Positions 57,998 through 64,000 of a stretch of DNA of 64,000 nt are shown here, piece after piece (within the stretch, counting starts at the first letter, position 1; each line of letters begins with the position of its first letter). A program made the position numbers and the translations under genes. The DNA comes from Tsukamurella sp. TY48 (GTDB lineage: Bacteria > Actinomycetota > Actinomycetes > Mycobacteriales > Mycobacteriaceae), in the NCBI RefSeq assembly GCF_019656655.1, contig NZ_BPMV01000001.1, forward strand, positions 248,001 to 312,000, given 5' to 3'. The notes beneath the pieces are model-generated. The model made no database searches. It had not been told where the DNA came from and was given only the letters and a program-made list of their open reading frames with translations.

Positions 57998-58488
57998 TCG
58001 TCCTCACCGTTCGGGGATGCGGGCGTGGGCGGTTCGCCGGGCAACTGCACGTCGATCCGTTCGTAACCGGTGTGCTGGGACGAGGGCGACGGTGCCGCGA
58101 CCGGACCGTCGGCCGGGGTGACCGGGCCGTCGGGCGCGTCGCCGCGCACCGTGGCCAGGTAGTCGGCCGCGACGGCCGCCGCGGTGGTCCGGGCGCTGCC
58201 CATCAGTTCCTCCGCGAGCTTCATCAGGTCGGCGAGCACCTCGTCGGCGAAGGCGCCCAGCGAGCGCGCGGCCTCCTCGGCGAAGGGCTCCACGTTCCGG
58301 GCAACCGCACCGCCCAGGGCGCACAGACGGCAGCCGCCGGGCTCGCCCTCGGGGTGCGCCGCGTGCTCGGCGAGCGCGGCCGAGAGCCACGGCCGCGCGG
58401 TCTCGAACAGGCGCGTGGCGGCCGCTGCGAATTCCTCGGACGAGAACGAGGAGAAGTCCGGGCCGGCGCCGGAGGTCTCATCAGGCAC
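57994..58488 (-). CDS. Hypothetical acidic protein with CxxC-like motif (Rv2183c position)
   Basis: 164 residues from GTG 58488. The N-terminal half is helical and contains GGCRLCALGGAVARN, in which CxxC could bind metal or a thiol partner. The C-terminal half is Pro/Asp-rich and probably disordered. No family function is known to me. It is coupled to the ArsA-like gene (8-base overlap) and the ROK gene (4-base overlap), so they likely act under common control. Confidence 0.75.
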   Translation of the reverse strand: MPDETSGAGPDFSSFSSEEFAAAATRLFETARPWLSAALAEHAAHPEGEPGGCRLCALGGAVARNVEPFAEEAARSLGAFADEVLADLMKLAEELMGSARTTAAAVAADYLATVRGDAPDGPVTPADGPVAAPSPSSQHTGYERIDVQLPGEPPTPASPNGEDE

Positions 58489-59692
58489 GAGGCCACACCT
58501 CCGGATCGGGGGCGAAGGTCACGCGCAACTCCCCTTCCGTGTAGGTAGCGCCTGCAACGACGCAACGGCGCAACACAGACGGTAGCCGCATTCGCCGCCG
58601 CACACCCTGCGCATCGACGAGGAGGTCCTCCTCGACCCGCCCGAGGCCGATCGTCGCGGGGTCGACCAGGGGCATCTCCAGCGCCCATTCGTATCGGACG
58701 TCCAGGCCCTCGCCGCCGCTCCGGCGGACCTCGGGGACGGGGCCGGGCGGACCGGCGGGCCCGGACAGGATGCGCGCGGCGTCCCAGTCGAGCGCGGCGG
58801 CGTCCGCCGCATCCCGGACGGGTCCCTCCGCCTCGGTGACCTCCAGAACCGGCCGCGCGATCGCCTCGCCGAGGTCGGCGGCGGCCTCACGCGCATCGTC
58901 CTGGGATGCCACCGCGGCGGCCACCAACTGCACGGCCGGATGCGGAAGGTCCAGCGCGAAGCGGTCATCCACCTCCAGCAGCCGGTTGAGCACCAGCGCG
59001 GCCGGACGCAGGCCCAGCACCTCCAGGGCCGCGATCTCCTGGCGCGTCCGCGCGGGCCGGCCACCGTCTCCGGTGAGCGCGTAGACGAGTTCCAGGCGCG
59101 ACCGATCGCCCACGAACGCCGCGAGCTGCTCGGCGAGGCCCGCGAGCGGTTCCACCAGCAGCAGCCCCGCGAGCGAGCCGGTGGCCCGCCCCGTCGGGCC
59201 GGAGAGCCGCACGTGGCGCGGCCACACGCGCTCCAGGTGCGCGGCCATCGACGACGGTGCCGTGAGCAGCGAGACCATCGCGTCGAACGCGGGGCCGTCG
59301 ACCACCACGGTGCGGTACTCCCCGGACTGCGCGTGGCCCCGGATCGCCCGCAGCGTCAGCAGGTGCTCCGCATCCGCGAGGCCGGTGAGCTCGGGCGCCT
59401 CCAGCACGAACGGGTCGAAACCTGACGGGGCCTCGTCCTCGCCGCTGCGTCCGGCCCGCACCGTGGACGACAACGTCTCCCACCACTGCCCGAGCAGTTC
59501 GACGGGGTTGAGGTGCACGTGATCGAAGGCGCCGGAGCCGTCCGCCACGAGCGGATCGACCACGCGCCCCAGCGTGACCAGGAGGGTGCGGCCCGACAGT
59601 GCGGCGCGTGCCGCCAACGCCGTCGCCAGCGTGGTCCTTCCCGTCCCCCCGGCGCCGGCCACCAGCAGTACGCGGGCGGCGTCCCCGGACAT
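58481..59692 (-). CDS. ArsA-like P-loop ATPase family protein with Lys-to-Arg Walker A (Rv2184c type)
   Basis: 403 residues from ATG 59692. The N-terminus VLLVAGAGGTGRTTLATALA is a Walker A motif in which the expected Lys is Arg19. The Walker B equivalent is TVVVDGPAFDA, in the place where ArsA/GET3 proteins have VVVDxxPTG. The C-terminus (YTEGELRVTF) fits ArsA-like small domains. Related proteins couple ATP hydrolysis to ion or membrane-protein handling; with Arg in place of Lys catalysis may be weak or lost. It is embedded in an operon with two SRPBCC proteins. Confidence 0.75.
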   Translation of the reverse strand: MSGDAARVLLVAGAGGTGRTTLATALAARAALSGRTLLVTLGRVVDPLVADGSGAFDHVHLNPVELLGQWWETLSSTVRAGRSGEDEAPSGFDPFVLEAPELTGLADAEHLLTLRAIRGHAQSGEYRTVVVDGPAFDAMVSLLTAPSSMAAHLERVWPRHVRLSGPTGRATGSLAGLLLVEPLAGLAEQLAAFVGDRSRLELVYALTGDGGRPARTRQEIAALEVLGLRPAALVLNRLLEVDDRFALDLPHPAVQLVAAAVASQDDAREAAADLGEAIARPVLEVTEAEGPVRDAADAAALDWDAARILSGPAGPPGPVPEVRRSGGEGLDVRYEWALEMPLVDPATIGLGRVEEDLLVDAQGVRRRMRLPSVLRRCVVAGATYTEGELRVTFAPDPEVWPRA

Positions 59693-60153
59693 CAGGAACC
59701 GGCCGCCCGGTCGCCCTCGACGTGACGCTTGAGCTCCTTGAGCGCGGTATCGGTGATGGCCTTCTCGGCCTTGCGCCGCAGCATTCCCAGCATCGGGATC
59801 TGCAGCGTCACCTCGAGCGTGTAGGTGACCGTGGTGCCGCCGTCCGCGGTGGGCGTCAGGTCGTACCGTCCGTGCTGGGTGCGCTGCAGGGTGCTGGCCG
59901 CGAGATCCCACTCCACCGACCGGCCGCCGGGCGCCCAGGTGTACTCGAGCTCGTAGGTGTCCCGGAGGAATCCCTCCTCCAGTACGAACTTGACGCGCTT
60001 GGGCTTACCGTCGGCGGTGGTCTCGAGAACCGTGACCTCCCGTGCGGCCGAGACCCATTCGGGGTAGCGGTCGAAGGCCGAGATCGCCGCCATGATCGGC
60101 TCGGGCGGCGCATCGATGACGATGGACTCGCGGGTCCGGTCGGCGTCAGACAC
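59692..60153 (-). CDS. SRPBCC family protein (Rv2185c type)
   Basis: 153 residues from GTG 60153, a helix-grip (START-like) domain: SIVIDAPPEPIMAAISAFDR, then YPEWVSAAREV, and the C-terminal helix RRKAEKAITDTALKELKRHV. It probably binds a lipid or other hydrophobic ligand. It overlaps the ATG of the ArsA-like gene by one base and the upstream SRPBCC-like gene by 8 bases, so the three are one unit. Confidence 0.88.
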   Translation of the reverse strand: MSDADRTRESIVIDAPPEPIMAAISAFDRYPEWVSAAREVTVLETTADGKPKRVKFVLEEGFLRDTYELEYTWAPGGRSVEWDLAASTLQRTQHGRYDLTPTADGGTTVTYTLEVTLQIPMLGMLRRKAEKAITDTALKELKRHVEGDRAAGS

Positions 60154-60538
60154 CGCTCACCTCCGGCACCGCGGGGCCACCCAGGACGCGGCCGTCCTCG
60201 GCGGTGAACTTCAGGTCGAACATCACCTCGTGCCCGCGGACGCGGCGGGCGGCCACCTCGGCGACGATCTGCTCCGGCGTCATCGGCGCGGCCGGCTCGG
60301 CGTGCAGGAAGTAGTGCACGAGGCTGCCGTCCAGGTGCGGCTCGATCCAGATCTCCGAGGTGCCCACCACGGGGCCGGCCACCTGCCAGCGCAGGCCCAG
60401 CGCGCCCCGGTCCTCGGTGAGCGTCAGTCGCAGATCCGGGAACCAGCCGCGCCACCGCTGCGACCCCGCCATAGCGGCTGCCACGGCGCTCGGATGTGCG
60501 GCGATGAAGGCGACGTCGGCCACTTGGATGGTGCTCAC
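60146..60538 (-). CDS. Small SRPBCC-like protein (Rv2186c type)
   Basis: 130 residues from GTG 60538. It shows a second, divergent helix-grip-like domain: FIAAHPSAVAAAMAGSQRWR, GWFPDLRLTLTED, LVHYFLHAEPAA. It heads the operon with the Rv2185c, Rv2184c and Rv2183c equivalents and the ROK kinase. A longer frame reaches further upstream, but it lacks a good start and overlaps likely promoter sequence. The function of the cluster is unknown. Confidence 0.8.
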   Translation of the reverse strand: MSTIQVADVAFIAAHPSAVAAAMAGSQRWRGWFPDLRLTLTEDRGALGLRWQVAGPVVGTSEIWIEPHLDGSLVHYFLHAEPAAPMTPEQIVAEVAARRVRGHEVMFDLKFTAEDGRVLGGPAVPEVSGV

Positions 60539-60662
60539 CACACAAGCTTCACACATCCGGCGTCCGGGCGGACGGTGCCGGGTCCGCTTAATCGTGCGAA
60601 GCCCCTCGTTCACCGACGGTCACGGCGGTGCGAGGGCCCTCCGTCGCCGTTTTCCACCGGTG

Positions 60663-60668
60663 TAAGGT
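60663..60668 (+). promoter_or_regulatory. -10 element of fadD15
   Basis: TAAGGT (TANNNT type), 37 bases before the GTG start at 60705, in the 166-base gap between divergent genes. No clear -35 is seen. Confidence 0.4.
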
Positions 60669-60704
60669 TCACCACATACCCACCGTTTGCGACCCGGAGG
60701 ATTC

Positions 60705-62510
60705 GTGCGCGAGATATCTGTCCCCGCCAACTTCACCATCGACCCGGATGCGTCCACGGTGGACGTCGTCTTCGACGTGGCCCGCACCGATCCGCAGAGC
60801 GTGCGGATCAAGCGCCTGGTGGGGCAGGACTGGGTGCCCGTCACCTCGAAGCAGTACGCCGAGGAGATCCTGGGTGTGGCCAAGGGACTCATCGCGCAGG
60901 GCGTGCGGCCGGGCGACCGCGTCGCACTCGTCTCCTCCACCCGCTACGAGTGGCCGCTGATCGACTTCGCCATCTGGGCGGTGGGCGCAGTGACGGTTCC
61001 CGTGTACGAGACCAGCAGCTCGGGCCAGATCGACTGGATCCTGCAGGATTCCGATGCGGTGCTCATGGTGATCGAGGGCCCGAAGCAGGCCGCCGAGGTG
61101 GCCGAGCTCAACGGCAAGCTGCACAACGTCAAGCGGGTCCTGCAGATCGACGCGCCCGAGGGCGAGCAGGGAGCCGTCGCGGCGCTCACCGCCGAGGGGG
61201 CCGAGGTCACCGAGGATCAGGTGCACGCGGGCCGCGCCGGCGTGAAGGCCGCCGACCTGGCCACGCTGATCTACACCTCAGGCACCACCGGTCGGCCCAA
61301 GGGCTGCGAGCTGACGCACTCGAACCTCATGAGCGAGGCCGAGGCGATCCTCACCTCCCCCTTCGGCGACGCCATCCGCGGCGGTTCGAACGTGATGTTC
61401 CTGCCGCTCGCGCACGTGCTCGCCCGCGCCGTGAACATCGCCTGCTTCAAGGGCGGAGCACTGGTGGGCCACTTCAACGACACCAAGAACCTGGTGCCGC
61501 AGTTCGCCATCTTCAAGCCCACGCTGATCCTGTCGGTGCCGCGTGTCTTCGAGAAGGTCTACGCCTCCGCGCAGCAGAGCGCCGTGGACGGCGGCAAGGG
61601 CAAGATCTTCGACGCCGCCGCGCAGACCGCGATCGAGTACAGCGAGTCGCTCGACAACGGCGGCCCCGGGCTGGTGCTCAAGGTCAAGCACGCCGTCTTC
61701 GACAAGCTGGTCTACGGCAAGCTCAAGGCCGCCCTCGGCGGGAACTGCAAGGTCGCGATCTCCGGCGGCGCCCCGCTCGGTGCGCGCCTGGGCCACTTCT
61801 TCCGCGGCGTCGGCGTCACCGTGATGGAGGGCTACGGCCTCACCGAATCGACCGCCGCGATCACCGTGAACGTCGAAGGCGCACAGAAGATCGGCACCGT
61901 CGGGCGTCCGCTCGCGGGTCAGGCCGCGAAGATCGCCGAGGACGGCGAGATCCTGCTGCAGGGCTCGGTGGTCTTCCGCGGGTACTGGCAGAACGACGAG
62001 GCGACGAAGGCCGCGCTCGAGGACGGCTGGTTCCACACGGGCGATCTGGGCTCCATCGACGAGGACGGTTTCCTCTCGATCACGGGCCGCAAGAAGGAAC
62101 TCATCGTGACCGCGGGCGGCAAGAACGTCTCGCCCGCCGGCCTCGAGGACGCGCTGCGCGGCAACCCGCTGATCTCGCAGGCCATGGTGATCGGTGATGC
62201 GCAGCCCTTCATCGCGGCGCTGATCACGATCGACCCGGAGGCCTTCCCGCAGTGGAAGACCGCGAACGGCAAGCCGGAGTCGGCCACCGTCGCCGATCTG
62301 CGCGACGATCCCGATCTCAACGCCGAGATCGACCGCGCCGTGGCCGTGGCCAACGACACCGTCTCCAAGGCCGAGGCCATCAAGAAGGTGCGCATCCTCC
62401 CCGAGGACTTCTCCGAGGAGACCGGTGAGATGACGCCGACCATGAAGGTCAAGCGCAACGTGGTCGCCCAGAAGTACGCCGACGACATCGCCGAGATCTA
62501 CGCGAAGTAG
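60705..62510 (+). CDS. fadD15: Long-chain fatty acyl-CoA ligase FadD15
   Basis: 601 residues from GTG 60705 with GGAGG upstream. It begins REISVPANFTIDPDAS, almost the same as FadD15 of mycobacteria (Rv2187). The adenylate-forming motifs are LIYTSGTTGRPKGCELTHSN, GYGLTESTAAI, GDLGSIDEDGF and the catalytic lysine region TPTMKVKRN. It activates long-chain fatty acids with CoA and ATP for lipid synthesis or degradation. A terminator hairpin follows directly. Confidence 0.96.
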   Translation: MREISVPANFTIDPDASTVDVVFDVARTDPQSVRIKRLVGQDWVPVTSKQYAEEILGVAKGLIAQGVRPGDRVALVSSTRYEWPLIDFAIWAVGAVTVPVYETSSSGQIDWILQDSDAVLMVIEGPKQAAEVAELNGKLHNVKRVLQIDAPEGEQGAVAALTAEGAEVTEDQVHAGRAGVKAADLATLIYTSGTTGRPKGCELTHSNLMSEAEAILTSPFGDAIRGGSNVMFLPLAHVLARAVNIACFKGGALVGHFNDTKNLVPQFAIFKPTLILSVPRVFEKVYASAQQSAVDGGKGKIFDAAAQTAIEYSESLDNGGPGLVLKVKHAVFDKLVYGKLKAALGGNCKVAISGGAPLGARLGHFFRGVGVTVMEGYGLTESTAAITVNVEGAQKIGTVGRPLAGQAAKIAEDGEILLQGSVVFRGYWQNDEATKAALEDGWFHTGDLGSIDEDGFLSITGRKKELIVTAGGKNVSPAGLEDALRGNPLISQAMVIGDAQPFIAALITIDPEAFPQWKTANGKPESATVADLRDDPDLNAEIDRAVAVANDTVSKAEAIKKVRILPEDFSEETGEMTPTMKVKRNVVAQKYADDIAEIYAK

Positions 62511-62525
62511 GTAGCTGGTACGAGG

Positions 62526-62554
62526 AGTGCCCCACCGGATTCCGGTGGGGCACT
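62526..62554 (+). terminator. Rho-independent-like terminator after fadD15
   Basis: Perfect 13-bp stem AGTGCCCCACCGG (62526-62538), ATT loop, CCGGTGGGGCACT (62542-62554), followed by the T-rich TCTTCGTT on the plus strand. It lies 15 bases after the fadD15 stop and separates it from the convergent pimB' gene. Confidence 0.85.
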
Positions 62555-62567
62555 TCTTCGTTCGCGG

Positions 62568-63698
62568 TCAGTACGGGCTGAGCAGGGTCTGCAGGCGGTG
62601 GCCGAGGCGGCGCCAGTTGAAGTGCTCGCCCACCAGCTCGCGGCCACGGGCCCCCATGGCGGCGGCACGATCGGGATCGGCGAGCAGCCCGGCCACGGCA
62701 TCGGCGATCGCGTCCACATCGCGTCCCGGCACCACATGACCGGACTCGCCCTCCCACACCGTCTCCGGCGCACCCCCGGAATCGCCTGCCACGACCGGCT
62801 TCCCGGTCGCCGACGCCTCGAGGAAGACGATGCCGAGGCCCTCCACGTCGAGCCCGGCGCCGCGGGTGCGGCAGGGCATCGCGAAGACGTCACCGAGGTT
62901 GTGATGCCCCGCGAGCTCATCGGCGGCGACACCGCCGGTGAAGATCACCGCGTCCTCGACACCGCTGCCGGCGGCGAGCTTGTGCAGGGTCTCCGCGTAC
63001 GGCCCACCACCCACGATCACCAGCTTCGCTCCGGGCACCCGGGCCCGGATCTTCGGCAGGGCCCGAATCAGCATGTCCTGCCCCTTGCGCGGCACCAGCC
63101 GCGACAGGCACAGCACCACAGGCTCGTCGTCGGCCAGGCCGTACCGGCGGCGCAGTTCCGAGCGGGCGGCATCGTCGGGCTTGAAGACCTCGGTGTCGAC
63201 GCCGGGCGGGAGGTGCTCCAGCGCGGCCTGCGGACCGAACGCCGAGGCGAACCGGCCGCGGGTGTACTTGCTGACGTAGGTGATCACGTCGGTGGTGTCG
63301 CCGATGCGGCGCAGGCACGCCCGCGAGGGCGGCAGCATCGACCAGCCCACCTCGTGACCGTGCGTGGACGCGACGGTGCGCTGCGCCCCGGCCGCTTCCA
63401 GCGGCGCCGCGAGCAGCGCGAGTGGGGCTGCGGCGCCGAACCACACCGTCTCGATGTCGTGGGCGCGCACCAGCTCCCGCGCGCGACTGAGCGCATCGGG
63501 GCTGGGGATCAGCAGCGACGTGGGGTGGCGCACCACCTCGAAGTCCTGCGCCGCGTCGTACTCCTCGCTGCCGCGCCACCGCGAGGCGTACACCACCAGC
63601 TCGTCGGCGGGCAGCTGCGAGACGAAGGCCTGCAGATACGTCTGGATGCCGCCGGGGCGGGGCGGGAAGTCGTTGGTGACCAGCAGCGTGCGCGGCAT
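62568..63698 (-). CDS. pimB: Phosphatidylinositol-monomannoside mannosyltransferase PimB'
   Basis: 376 residues of a GT4-family GT-B enzyme. It has TNDFPPRPGGIQTYLQAFV at the N-terminus, STHGHEVGWSMLP, CLSRLVPRKGQDMLIRALPK in the phosphate-binding region, and the retaining GT4 motif EGLGIVFLEASATGKPVVAG. It transfers the second mannose from GDP-mannose to PIM1. It is equivalent to Rv2188c and converges with fadD15. Confidence 0.95.
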   Translation of the reverse strand: MPRTLLVTNDFPPRPGGIQTYLQAFVSQLPADELVVYASRWRGSEEYDAAQDFEVVRHPTSLLIPSPDALSRARELVRAHDIETVWFGAAAPLALLAAPLEAAGAQRTVASTHGHEVGWSMLPPSRACLRRIGDTTDVITYVSKYTRGRFASAFGPQAALEHLPPGVDTEVFKPDDAARSELRRRYGLADDEPVVLCLSRLVPRKGQDMLIRALPKIRARVPGAKLVIVGGGPYAETLHKLAAGSGVEDAVIFTGGVAADELAGHHNLGDVFAMPCRTRGAGLDVEGLGIVFLEASATGKPVVAGDSGGAPETVWEGESGHVVPGRDVDAIADAVAGLLADPDRAAAMGARGRELVGEHFNWRRLGHRLQTLLSPY

Positions 63699-63757
63699 GG
63701 CTCAACCGTACTGGCGGCGTGCCCCGGACCGGGGCACGCCCCCACGTGCGGGTCGGA

Positions 63758-64000
63758 TCAGGGCCGCATGGCGTAGGCACCGTCGTACGACGCCACCTGC
63801 TGCCACACCCGGTCGAAGGACTCCGGATCCACGGCGGGGCGGCGCACGGCGCCCAGCGCCCACTCCTGCTGCGCGGCGGTGGCCGAGGCCTTGCCGTACA
63901 GGCCGACGGCGTAGCCCGAGAAGTCGCGGATCAGCACGTCGAAGATGCGGCTGAGGACATCGGCGTCGAGGCCGGTGAGCGCGGCCTGCTCCAACACCAG
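63758..64000 (-). CDS. Rv2189c-like conserved hypothetical protein (partial, cut by window edge)
   Basis: The last 80 or so codons of a gene that continues past the right edge. The visible part includes RIFDVLIRDFSGYAVGLYGK and ends VASYDGAYAMRP. Its position after pimB' matches M. tuberculosis Rv2189c. The GTG at 63997 is probably internal rather than the true start. No function is recognised. Confidence 0.7.
   Translation of the reverse strand: MVLEQAALTGLDADVLSRIFDVLIRDFSGYAVGLYGKASATAAQQEWALGAVRRPAVDPESFDRVWQQVASYDGAYAMRP

Overview
The window is high-GC (roughly 70 percent) chromosomal DNA from a mycolic-acid actinobacterium (order Mycobacteriales). The evidence is a division and cell-wall cluster without ftsA, with Wag31/DivIVA, SepF and an FtsL-like protein, and a gene order very close to Mycobacterium tuberculosis Rv2144c-Rv2189c (mraZ to wag31, LppM, IdsA2, MptA, PknL, AroG, RNase AS, FadD15, PimB'). 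The order is not mycobacterial throughout. ileS, dinB, ansA, lspA and rluD, which M. tuberculosis keeps elsewhere (Rv1536-Rv1540), are joined here directly to wag31. A Tsukamurella-like genus is my guess, but the sequence alone does not prove it. Nearly everything is core genome. No phage, insertion sequence, CRISPR array, tRNA or rRNA gene was recognised.

Layout. 1-11.2 kb: a truncated multidrug-type ABC exporter with its TetR regulator, an SRPBCC-SDR fusion, several lipoproteins (one Mtb12-like), rluD-lspA, L-asparaginase, a DUF6891 protein, an SRPBCC protein and a frameshifted DUF222/HNH gene. 11.2-16.7 kb: a DinB-type polymerase and ileS, the latter behind a translational T-box leader. 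16.7-36.5 kb: one long minus-strand division and murein cluster, mraZ-rsmH-ftsL-pbpB-murE-murF-mraY-murD-ftsW-murG-murC-ftsQ-ftsZ-pgeF-yggS-sepF-yggT-wag31. Most of its junctions are 4-base ATGA or GTGA overlaps. 36.5-37.2 kb: a 735-base non-coding region holding a five-unit 10-bp repeat array that looks like the MraZ operator, a second GTGGGGA array in the opposite orientation, a large imperfect hairpin and a strong terminator stem. 37.2-43.4 kb: DUF3040 and HEPN-like proteins, a GNAT/FAD oxidoreductase/LppM operon behind a LexA-box-like palindrome, a MetF-type reductase and a polyprenyl synthase. 43.4-47.3 kb: a complete four-gene iron-siderophore ABC transporter inserted into the otherwise mycobacterial gene order, with its own palindromic operator. 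47.3-64 kb: MptA mannosyltransferase, a PknL substrate homologue, PknL with five PASTA domains, a small alarmone synthetase, a propionyl-CoA synthetase-like enzyme, class II DAHP synthase, RNase AS, an acyltransferase, a ROK kinase, an ArsA-like/SRPBCC operon, FadD15, PimB' and the start of an Rv2189c-like gene.

How they work together. Most of the window builds and regulates the envelope. The mur genes and mraY/murG make lipid II. FtsW, PbpB, FtsQ, FtsL, FtsZ and SepF form the divisome, and Wag31 organises polar growth. PgeF proofreads murein precursors. IdsA2, MptA, PimB' and the acyltransferase feed polyprenyl phosphate, lipoarabinomannan and phosphatidylinositol-mannoside synthesis. PknL with PASTA domains is positioned to sense murein. 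I did not find an obvious new multi-gene system. The most novel signals are regulatory: the two opposed GTGGG arrays upstream of mraZ, the LexA-like box, the siderophore-transporter palindrome and the wag31 palindrome.
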